Shown here: piece after piece, positions 1 through 5,429 of the stretch
Position numbering within the stretch: the first letter of the stretch is position 1
Layout of the letters: each line of letters opens with the position of its first letter
Assembly: GCA_964393115.1 (NCBI GenBank)
Contig: CAYMST010000257.1
Location: forward strand, 1-6,833
Direction of reading: 5' to 3'
DNA from: CAYMST01 sp964393115
Lineage (GTDB): Bacteria > Bacteroidota > Bacteroidia > Cytophagales > Cyclobacteriaceae
Length of the DNA stretch: 6,833 nt
Notes under the pieces: model-generated
Database searches by the model: none
Told to the model about the DNA's origin: nothing
What the model saw: the letters and a program-made list of their open reading frames with translations, nothing else
Translations under genes and position numbers: made by a program

Positions 1-273
1 CATCAAGATGACTTTGGAGAGCCAGAAACGACCTTTTTGATTTGTGCATTCTGGTATGTGGAGGCACTTGCTTGTGTGGGTAGAATAGATGAAGCAATCA
101 AGAACTTTGAAAATCTCATTTCTTACTCAAATCACGTCATGTTACTCAGTGAGGATGTGAATGAAAAGGATGGTAGTATGTGGGGGAACTTTCCGCAGGC
201 TTATAGTCACGTAGGTTTGTTAAATGCTGCTACTCGAATAGCGCGCAAAATCGATCGGCCAGACTTCTTATAA
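1..273 (+). CDS. GH15 family glycoside hydrolase (glucoamylase/trehalase-like), C-terminal fragment
   Basis: Only the last 90 residues are present; the reading frame is open from base 1 and ends with TAA at 271-273, so the true start lies upstream of the window. The fragment has the hallmarks of the C-terminal (alpha/alpha)6-barrel of bacterial GH15 enzymes: an F-x-x-C-A-F-W-Y-V-E-A-L segment (fragment residues 12-23), then L-L-S-E-D (48-52), then G-N-F-P-Q-A-Y-S-H-V-G-L (62-73). In this family the Glu of the L-x-E-[ED] motif, here fragment residue 51, is expected to be the catalytic base. Known members hydrolyse alpha-glucosidic bonds of starch-type glucans, dextran or trehalose; the substrate cannot be decided from this end alone. 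The final helix ends normally, so the C-terminus looks intact. A hairpin at 329-360 probably ends its transcript. Family assignment is confident; the specificity is open. Confidence 0.85.
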   Translation, partial: HQDDFGEPETTFLICAFWYVEALACVGRIDEAIKNFENLISYSNHVMLLSEDVNEKDGSMWGNFPQAYSHVGLLNAATRIARKIDRPDFL

Positions 274-328
274 GTGAATCACAATTCACTAAATTCAGAT
301 CTCGTGGGCTTGTTCGGAGGTTGTTGAA

Positions 329-360
329 TAGAAAGCGAAGGCCTTGGCCTTCGCTTTCTA
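329..360. terminator. Intrinsic terminator hairpin between convergent genes
   Basis: Bases 329-343 are perfectly complementary to 346-360, giving a 15-bp GC-containing stem with a minimal loop (TT, or CTTG if the closing pair opens). On the + strand it is followed by GTTTTAATT, a modest T-tract, which fits termination of the GH15 transcript. The patatin stop codon (complement of 364-366) lies only 3 nt away, so the same stem sits directly at the 3' end of the minus-strand unit and may stabilise or end that transcript too. The minus-strand side lacks a T-run, so bidirectional action is inferred. Confidence 0.8.
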
Positions 361-363
361 GTT

Positions 364-1425
364 TTAATTACCAAATTCATTCAAATAGTCTACTAACAAT
401 ATGGGGTCATTATCCAAAGACCAATCTCGCACGTCTTCGTAAGAATCTCGAGCCGTTTCACTTCTAAAATCGAAAACACCATAATACGGTAGATTCGAAA
501 TATTGGGGACATAAACCTTTACCCTTTTGGCCAAGTTGGGGTAAGTAGATTGAATAAAGCGTAACTCATCTATGAAAGCCTTTTGGGACAATTGATCAGT
601 ATTTACATCGGCTCTTTCTAGCGCTAATTTTAAGAAGTCTTCACGTGCTCGGGTGACATTTAGGAAATTAAGTTCTTGCTCCCAATTCATGATTTCGTTT
701 TTCTGATAACTTACTATAAACACGGTATCAAAAGCCATTTGCTCCATTTCCTGAAATTTGAGCACGACATTGATTGGGATGTTTTCCTCTAGACCGCCAT
801 CGACATAAGTTTCATTACCAATTTTAATCGCTGGAAAAGCAACTGGGAATGAACTTGTAGCCATAAGAGCTTCTGTGATGGTAGCCTCAAATGTGCGTCC
901 AGGGAGTCCCGTGATATTGGTTGCCACAGTTATCTTAGAATCAGAAAGCCGAGTAGCTGTAAGCGCGCTATTGACAATAAGGTCATCAAGAGAATTAAAT
1001 CCTAATTCAGCTATAAAGACATCCTTAAAGGTCTTGTGAAGTGGCTTCGTACTTACTGGTAGATTGTTTCTGTCATTTTCTAAAATGTCACTTCCAGAAA
1101 TGCTAAATACTAGCTGTTTATAATCCTCCCAATCGAAGTTATTGGTTTGGTCTAATACACCGTTTAACATGATGGTATTGATACCTCCAGAACTCACACC
1201 TGTGATTAGGTTCAAGGTGCTCAAGTTCAATCTTCCTGTATTGTCAAGCCGTTCCAATAATGCAATTTGCTGGGCAATTCGGGCTGAGGCACCTGTGATT
1301 ACCACCGCGTTACCCAGTCCGGCTGTTTCTATATCTTCAAAAATCTCAATGGCCTCTTCTTCTTCACATCCAGAAACGACGAATAGTGATACGCATAGAA
1401 ATGAAATAATAAATAACTTTTTCAT
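364..1425 (-). CDS. Patatin-like phospholipase family lipoprotein
   Basis: This 353-residue protein begins with a lipoprotein signal peptide (MKKLFIIS..., hydrophobic core to residue 17) ending in the lipobox V-S-G-C, so Cys20 should be lipidated. Four Glu follow it at once. The patatin fold is visible in order: a beta-strand plus oxyanion loop (about 40-60), the nucleophile elbow G-V-S-S-G at 76-80 with Ser78, and the D-G-G motif at 209-211 with Asp209, which together form the Ser-Asp catalytic dyad of patatin lipases. The usual G-G-G-x-[KR]-G oxyanion loop is altered to G-A-S-A-R-I (45-50). Known members cleave acyl esters of phospholipids or other lipids. The start at 1425 is chosen because the signal peptide begins there. 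It lies 10 nt downstream of the small barrel-like gene and is probably co-transcribed with it. The catalytic dyad is intact; the substrate is unknown. Confidence 0.85.
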   Translation of the reverse strand: MKKLFIISFLCVSLFVVSGCEEEEAIEIFEDIETAGLGNAVVITGASARIAQQIALLERLDNTGRLNLSTLNLITGVSSGGINTIMLNGVLDQTNNFDWEDYKQLVFSISGSDILENDRNNLPVSTKPLHKTFKDVFIAELGFNSLDDLIVNSALTATRLSDSKITVATNITGLPGRTFEATITEALMATSSFPVAFPAIKIGNETYVDGGLEENIPINVVLKFQEMEQMAFDTVFIVSYQKNEIMNWEQELNFLNVTRAREDFLKLALERADVNTDQLSQKAFIDELRFIQSTYPNLAKRVKVYVPNISNLPYYGVFDFRSETARDSYEDVRDWSLDNDPILLVDYLNEFGN

Positions 1426-1435
1426 AGTGGTGTTT

Positions 1436-2002
1436 TTATCGTTCTGCTCTCTCTTTTCTTCTCAACTGAAATTCAAGCCGCGCACTTACTGAAGATACGC
1501 GTCCAGATATATGGTTAAGTTCGAAATTCTCTTCTTCTACTAATGCAGCATCTTTATACTGATTACTGTATGAAAAGGCCAGTTTGAACTTTCCAAGTTT
1601 GTAACCTAGACCTCCGCTAAAGTATGCACCAGTACTCAGAAAGAATGAATACCCACCATCTAGTCTTAAGAACGGTGTGTTCTTGTTTCGGGAAAAATTT
1701 AGATCATACCTTAAGTGGAGCGGAAGAGCAATCGCAAAAATTCTGGCGTAATATGTCATGTTAGCTACTGCAGCGAGCGTATGGTGATCACCTAGCTTAA
1801 CATTAAATTGGGTGAACAATTCTACTCCCGGGTAGAATTTTGGCTCCCACATTCGCTGAAGTTCCTGCTCAGCAAATAACTGTGGATCCAGGTATTGTGT
1901 GCTTTGATTTATACCTACTCCTACAGATAAAAACTTCTTGCCTTGTGCAGCAAGATCAGCCGATAGCAACAAGCACATAAGTGTACCTAAAATTAATTTC
2001 AT
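1436..2002 (-). CDS. Small exported protein, probable outer-membrane beta-barrel
   Basis: I do not recognise a named family. The frame is open up to 2044, but I place the start at the internal ATG at 2000-2002 because a classical signal peptide begins exactly there: MKLILG, a hydrophobic core, then A-D-L-A-A before Gln, a typical Bacteroidota signal peptidase I site (cleavage after residue 19). The longer form would put 14 polar residues ahead of it. The product is 188 residues. The mature part has many short segments of alternating residues rich in Tyr, Phe and Gly (for example around F-Y-P-G-V-E-L-F-T-Q-F, F-L-R-L-D-G-G-Y-S-F-F and Y-K-L-G-K-F-K-L-A-F-S-Y), as expected of a small 8-stranded barrel, and it ends in a strand-like V-S-A-R-L-E-F-Q-L followed by a basic tail. 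It precedes the patatin lipoprotein gene by 10 nt, which suggests a shared transcript and perhaps a shared role at the outer membrane. The barrel assignment is inferred. Confidence 0.65.
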   Translation of the reverse strand: MKLILGTLMCLLLSADLAAQGKKFLSVGVGINQSTQYLDPQLFAEQELQRMWEPKFYPGVELFTQFNVKLGDHHTLAAVANMTYYARIFAIALPLHLRYDLNFSRNKNTPFLRLDGGYSFFLSTGAYFSGGLGYKLGKFKLAFSYSNQYKDAALVEEENFELNHISGRVSSVSARLEFQLRRKERAER

Positions 2003-2060
2003 AGAGTTTATAATGGATTGTAAGTCTATGAATTTATGAGACAAAACGCACTTCTACAAG

Positions 2061-2107
2061 AAAACCCTTCCAGTATGCGCTTGCTGTTCGATAACTGGAA
2101 GGATTTT
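2061..2107. repeat. Inverted repeat / hairpin in the divergent region
   Basis: CCTTCCAGT at 2066-2074 is perfectly complementary to ACTGGAAGG at 2094-2102, with a 19-nt loop. After one mismatch, AAAA at 2061-2064 pairs with TTTT at 2104-2107. The stem flanked by A-run and T-run is terminator-like on both strands, but no gene ends here. On the minus strand it would lie in the 5' leader of the barrel gene, if transcription starts upstream of it. Possible readings are an attenuator, a terminator for a short unannotated RNA, or a remnant of a repeat. The structure is certain; the function is not. Confidence 0.5.
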
Positions 2108-2129
2108 CACGGTAGTTAAACTTACAGTG

Positions 2130-2139
2130 TTGTTAACAA
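2130..2139. promoter_or_regulatory. 10-bp palindrome, possible operator
   Basis: TTGTTAACAA is a perfect palindrome. TTAACA occurs at 2133-2138 and again at 2143-2148, ten bases (about one helical turn) apart, and a related TTAAAC lies at 2116-2121. GTTAAA at 2115-2120 also mirrors TTTAAC at 2142-2147. Such a cluster between divergent genes is compatible with a binding site for a dimeric regulator, but short AT-rich palindromes also arise by chance. Confidence 0.3.
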
Positions 2140-2171
2140 ACTTTAACACGCTACAAAATCATGTTTTTCTC

Positions 2172-2205
2172 TTGCTTCTTAAAATTGCAGATTGTAATAG
2201 CTTTT
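2172..2205 (+). promoter_or_regulatory. Candidate promoter of the ABC/Gldg/DUF4340 operon
   Basis: TAGCTTTT at 2198-2205 matches the Bacteroidota -7 element TAnnTTTG at 7 of 8 positions (last G replaced by T). A TTG at 2172-2174 lies 23 nt upstream, at the long end of accepted spacing. The start codon at 2233 would leave a leader of about 20 nt. Weak, and based on consensus match only. Confidence 0.3.
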
Positions 2206-2232
2206 AATTAATTATCACTTAAATAAACTTCT

Positions 2233-3159
2233 ATGTCAATCGTCGTAGAGAACCTCACCAAATCCTATGGTGAACAAAAGGCGGTCAACAATATCTCATT
2301 CGAGATCAAGACCGGCGAAGTGGTGGGTTTTCTAGGTCCTAACGGAGCTGGAAAGAGTACCACGATGAAAATGATAACGTGCTTTATGGCCCCTTCAGGA
2401 GGAGACGTGAGGTTAGACAACCTTTCTATCAAGTCTGACCAAGAAGAAATAAAGCGAAAGATCGGTTACTTGCCTGAGAACAACCCTCTTTATTTGGACA
2501 TGCCGATTATTGACTACCTACGCTTTTCTGCCGAGATACAAGGCGTTGAGAAGAGTTTGATCTCTAAGCGTATTGGGGAAATGGTCGATAAGTGTGGTCT
2601 TGAAGTAGAGAGACACAAAAAAATTGGTGAGCTTTCAAAAGGATATCGTCAGCGTGTAGGGTTGGCGCAAGCCATGATCCATGATCCTGAAGTTCTCATC
2701 CTTGATGAACCAACTACCGGTTTAGACCCTAACCAGATTGTTGAGATCAGAAAGCTGATTAAGGAGCTGGGACAGGAGAAAACAGTGATATTGAGTTCTC
2801 ACATTCTATCGGAAGTGGAAGCTACCTGTGACCGTATTTTGATTATTAAACGCGGCAGAATCGTAGCTGACGGTACGTCAAATACGTTGCGTCAGCAGGC
2901 TCAAGGGCAAGAGTTGTTGACTATACAAATAGAAGGTGCTTCCCAAGATGAGTTGAATAAGGCTCTTTTAGGACTTCCGTCTGTCGAGCGGGTAAATGCT
3001 ATTTCTGGTAAGAGTGATTCTTTTACAGTACAGAGTAAACCTGATATTTCGAGCCGCAAGGAGATTTTCGATCTGTGTGTGGCGAATAAATGGTACTTAC
3101 TAGAGATGAGTGGTATCGAGACGAGTTTAGAGGATGTCTTTAGAGAACTAACAAACTAA
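2233..3159 (+). CDS. gldA: ABC transporter ATP-binding protein, GldA type
   Basis: This 308-residue cytoplasmic ATPase should power the membrane complex encoded downstream. All nucleotide-binding motifs are intact: Walker A G-P-N-G-A-G-K-S-T at 35-43, the Q-loop region G-Y-L-P-E at 78-82 where Glu replaces the usual Gln, the signature L-S-K-G-Y at 134-138, Walker B V-L-I-L-D-E at 154-159, the D-loop G-L-D-P at 163-166 and the H-loop His190. The wording around these motifs (G-E-Q-K-A-V-N-N, N-N-P-L-Y-L-D-M, K-G-Y-R-Q-R-V-G-L-A-Q-A-M-I-H-D-P) is what I recall of GldA proteins of Bacteroidota. About 95 residues after 215 form the accessory C-terminal domain common in this exporter class. Length and start look normal; there is no obvious Shine-Dalgarno site. 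It is followed after 6 nt by the permease gene. In Flavobacterium GldA is needed for gliding, but the DUF4340 gene in this operon leaves that role open here. Confidence 0.9.
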   Translation: MSIVVENLTKSYGEQKAVNNISFEIKTGEVVGFLGPNGAGKSTTMKMITCFMAPSGGDVRLDNLSIKSDQEEIKRKIGYLPENNPLYLDMPIIDYLRFSAEIQGVEKSLISKRIGEMVDKCGLEVERHKKIGELSKGYRQRVGLAQAMIHDPEVLILDEPTTGLDPNQIVEIRKLIKELGQEKTVILSSHILSEVEATCDRILIIKRGRIVADGTSNTLRQQAQGQELLTIQIEGASQDELNKALLGLPSVERVNAISGKSDSFTVQSKPDISSRKEIFDLCVANKWYLLEMSGIETSLEDVFRELTN

Positions 3160-3165
3160 GAAGAA

Positions 3166-3891
3166 ATGAGTAAGATTTGGATATTAACGAAACGAGAGCT
3201 GTCATCTTTTTTTGATTCTCTTATTGCGTATGTAATGATTGTCGTTTTCCTAGGGCTAAGCGGCTTTTTCACCTGGTTGTTTGGAAATAATGTTTTCTTA
3301 ATTGGCCAGGCAAGTTTACAAGTGTTCTTTGGTATCGCCTTTTGGACGTTGTTCTTTTTTATACCGGCTATTACCATGAAAATGATTGCGGAGGAAACCA
3401 GATCAGGAACGATTGAGCTATTAAGTACTAAAGCTGTTTCGGACTGGCAAATTGTAGTCGGGAAATTTTTGGCGTGCATGCTGCTCATTGGAATAGCACT
3501 TGCTTGTACCATTCCTTACTACATCACGGTAAGCCAGCTAGGGTCAGTTGACCACGGAGGCATCATTGGCGGGTATTTTGGTCTCTTACTATTATCAGGT
3601 GCCTATGTAAGCATTGGTATTTTTGCAAGTAGCGTGACTACCAATCAAATTGTTGCGTTCCTTCTGGCACTAGGAATAGGTCTATTTTTTCAGATTTTAT
3701 TTGATATGATCTCCGCCAACTTTACGGGAGTTGTAGGAAACACTTTTAATTACTTGAGCGTCAGGACGCATTTTGAATCACTCGCGAGAGGGGTGATTGA
3801 TACCAGAGATGTGATATACTTCCTGACAATCATATTATTAGGATTGATATTTTCTCAATCGATGTTGTCCAAAAGAAACTGGCAGTCATAA
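3166..3891 (+). CDS. gldF: ABC-2 type permease subunit, GldF-like
   Basis: This 241-residue integral membrane protein has about six hydrophobic helices (near 19-39, 51-71, 97-121, 132-156, 161-180 and 214-232). After a short amphipathic start (K-R-E-L at 9-12) and two helices comes a cytoplasmic loop with E-E-T-R-S-G-T-I-E-L-L (76-86) and V-V-G-K (97-100), the coupling motif of ABC-2 permeases that contacts the ATPase. The C-terminal A-R-G-V-I-D-T-R-D-V-I-Y-F-L segment (207-220) is typical of GldF and its relatives. Length equals that usual for the family. The gene starts 6 nt after gldA and ends 12 nt before the Gldg gene, so the three are co-transcribed. It matches both true GldF and the permease of the broader Gldg/DUF4340 cassettes (the G-Q-A-S-L-Q-x-F-F stretch at 47-55 leans to the latter), so the symbol is a homology label. 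Confidence 0.88.
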   Translation: MSKIWILTKRELSSFFDSLIAYVMIVVFLGLSGFFTWLFGNNVFLIGQASLQVFFGIAFWTLFFFIPAITMKMIAEETRSGTIELLSTKAVSDWQIVVGKFLACMLLIGIALACTIPYYITVSQLGSVDHGGIIGGYFGLLLLSGAYVSIGIFASSVTTNQIVAFLLALGIGLFFQILFDMISANFTGVVGNTFNYLSVRTHFESLARGVIDTRDVIYFLTIILLGLIFSQSMLSKRNWQS

Positions 3892-3903
3892 GCAATAGAA
3901 AAC

Positions 3904-5424
3904 ATGAAGAAAACAAATATATTCATACAACTAGGGATTGTCGTTGGTATTATTTTCGTCGTCAACCTCATCTCAAATCAGCTGTATTTGCGACTTGACT
4001 TTACAGCAGATCAACGTTATACCTTGAGTAAAGCAACGGAAAAGACGCTTGAAGATCTTGATGATATCATAACGGTAAAAGCATATTTCTCAGAAGAGTT
4101 GCCCCCGCAATTACTGCGTAATCGTCGTGATTTCGAGGACTTATTGGTGGAGTATGAGAACAGATCAAATGGTAACCTGGTATACGAGTTTATCAGTCCC
4201 AATGACGAAGAAGAGGTAGAGCAAGAAGCTTTACAAAAAGGGATACAGCCTGTTATCATAAACGTCACTGAGAAAGATCAGGTACAGCAGATGAAAGCCT
4301 ATATGGGTGCTGTTTTAACAATGGGAGAGAAGACTGAGGTTATTCAAGTAGTGCAGCCTGGTGCCAGTATGGAATACGATTTAACTACGGCGATCAAAAA
4401 GGTGGCTGTAACGGATAAGCCAAAAGTCGCCTTGATACAAGGGCACGGTGAACCTGCATTATCTTCCATGGTACAGTTAGGTCAGCAATTAAGTGTGTTG
4501 TATGACGTAGAACCGTTCAGTCTTTCTGATTCTGCAAGTATACCATCCTACTACCAAGCTATCATGTTGATCGATCCAAAGGATTCAATTCCAGCACGAG
4601 ATTTTTATGCTATGGATCAGTATTTGAAAACAGGAGGGTCAGTATTCATAGGATATGCTAATGTAAAAGGTGACTTACAAACTTCTCAGTTGAGTCCTGC
4701 AGATAATATAGGATTAAAAGCCTGGTTGTCGAACAAAGGAATAGAGCTTGGGGGAGAGTTTGTGGTGGATCAACAATGTGCGCCGGTCTCTGTGCGCCAA
4801 AACTCAGGATTTGGGTTTATGATGCAGAGCCAGATTCCTTTTCACTACTTTCCGATTGTCTCTGAATTTGCAGATCACCCCATTACCAAAGGCTTAGAAT
4901 CAGTGTTTTTGCCTTTTACCAATACGGTTTCGGTTACCTCTGTTGATAGTGCTATGAAAGTGACCAATTTGGCATTTTCATCCGAAAAATCTGGGTTCGT
5001 ATCAGCTTCTGGCTATGTAGATGTACAGAAAAGATGGAGACAAGATGAGTTCTTAAGCGGTCCTCAACCATTGGCGATTGCTGTTAGTGGTAAAATAGGA
5101 GCAGCCTCTGCCGCCAAAATGGTTATCGTGTCAAACGGACAATTTGCGGTTAATGGAGAAGGCCAACAGCAACAGCAAGTAAATCCAGATAACATTAATT
5201 TTGCGGCAAATTCGGTTGATTGGTTGGCTGACGATACAGGGCTTGTTGATCTCAGAACGAAAGGGATTACCAACAGACCACTGGAGCAATTGGAAGACAG
5301 TGAGCGTAACATATATAAGTATGGCAATGTCTTCGCACCCATACTATTGGTGTTGATTTATGCTTTTATCAGAAAGCAACGGAACATGAAGAAGAAGCAG
5401 AACTGGTTACAAGGTAAATACTAG
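3904..5424 (+). CDS. gldG: Gldg family ABC transporter accessory protein, GldG-like
   Basis: This 506-residue protein has an N-terminal membrane helix (about 7-25), a large extracytoplasmic part, a second helix near the C-terminus (about 474-489) and a strongly basic tail (K-K-K). The segment L-D-F-T-A-D-Q-R-Y-T-L-S at 31-42, just after the first helix, marks the Gldg/GldG family, as does the G-H-G-E motif at 180-183 that starts the ABC-type auxiliary domain, and W-L-A-D-D-T-G-L-V-D-L-R-T-K-G at 440-454. The protein is thought to work with the GldA-type ATPase and the GldF-type permease in the inner membrane; its biochemical activity is unknown. A five-Gln run lies at 421-425 in a region that varies between relatives. 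The gene is followed after 5 nt by a DUF4340 gene. This favours the broad Gldg/DUF4340 cassette over the two-gene gldFG layout of Flavobacterium. Confidence 0.87.
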   Translation: MKKTNIFIQLGIVVGIIFVVNLISNQLYLRLDFTADQRYTLSKATEKTLEDLDDIITVKAYFSEELPPQLLRNRRDFEDLLVEYENRSNGNLVYEFISPNDEEEVEQEALQKGIQPVIINVTEKDQVQQMKAYMGAVLTMGEKTEVIQVVQPGASMEYDLTTAIKKVAVTDKPKVALIQGHGEPALSSMVQLGQQLSVLYDVEPFSLSDSASIPSYYQAIMLIDPKDSIPARDFYAMDQYLKTGGSVFIGYANVKGDLQTSQLSPADNIGLKAWLSNKGIELGGEFVVDQQCAPVSVRQNSGFGFMMQSQIPFHYFPIVSEFADHPITKGLESVFLPFTNTVSVTSVDSAMKVTNLAFSSEKSGFVSASGYVDVQKRWRQDEFLSGPQPLAIAVSGKIGAASAAKMVIVSNGQFAVNGEGQQQQQVNPDNINFAANSVDWLADDTGLVDLRTKGITNRPLEQLEDSERNIYKYGNVFAPILLVLIYAFIRKQRNMKKKQNWLQGKY

Positions 5425-5429
5425 AAAAG

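Larger units (their letters stand above)
2003..2232. other. Divergent intergenic region
   Basis: This 230-nt stretch separates the start codons of the minus-strand barrel/patatin unit and the plus-strand ABC operon, so it should hold both promoters. I see no ORF worth calling. It contains a long inverted repeat (2061-2107), a 10-bp palindrome (2130-2139) within TTAACA-type repeats, and one weak plus-strand promoter candidate (2172-2205). No convincing TAnnTTTG box with a correctly spaced TTG was found for the minus strand; the nearest -7-like matches are the complements of 2137-2144 and 2117-2124, each one base off consensus and without a good -33 partner. Confidence 0.6.

Noticed and set aside
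273..290. 7-bp inverted repeat AGTGAAT/ATTCACT overlapping the GH15 stop codon
   Set aside because: It is short and AT-rich, with no T-run behind it; the hairpin at 329-360 is a much better terminator.
1142..1492. 116-codon plus-strand open frame
   Set aside because: It lies antisense over the well-supported patatin and barrel genes, and its translation shows no domain-like pattern.
2003..2044. Upstream start at 2044 for the barrel-like gene
   Set aside because: It would add 14 polar residues before a complete signal peptide; the ATG at 2000-2002 places the signal peptide at the N-terminus.
2310..2478. Possible defect in the GldA ATPase because Glu82 replaces the usual Q-loop Gln
   Set aside because: The G-Y-L-P-E form is common in this exporter subfamily and all other ATPase motifs are intact, so it is not a sign of inactivation.
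3156..3512. 118-codon minus-strand open frame
   Set aside because: It is antisense to the permease gene, whose translation carries clear ABC-2 motifs; the reverse frame has none.
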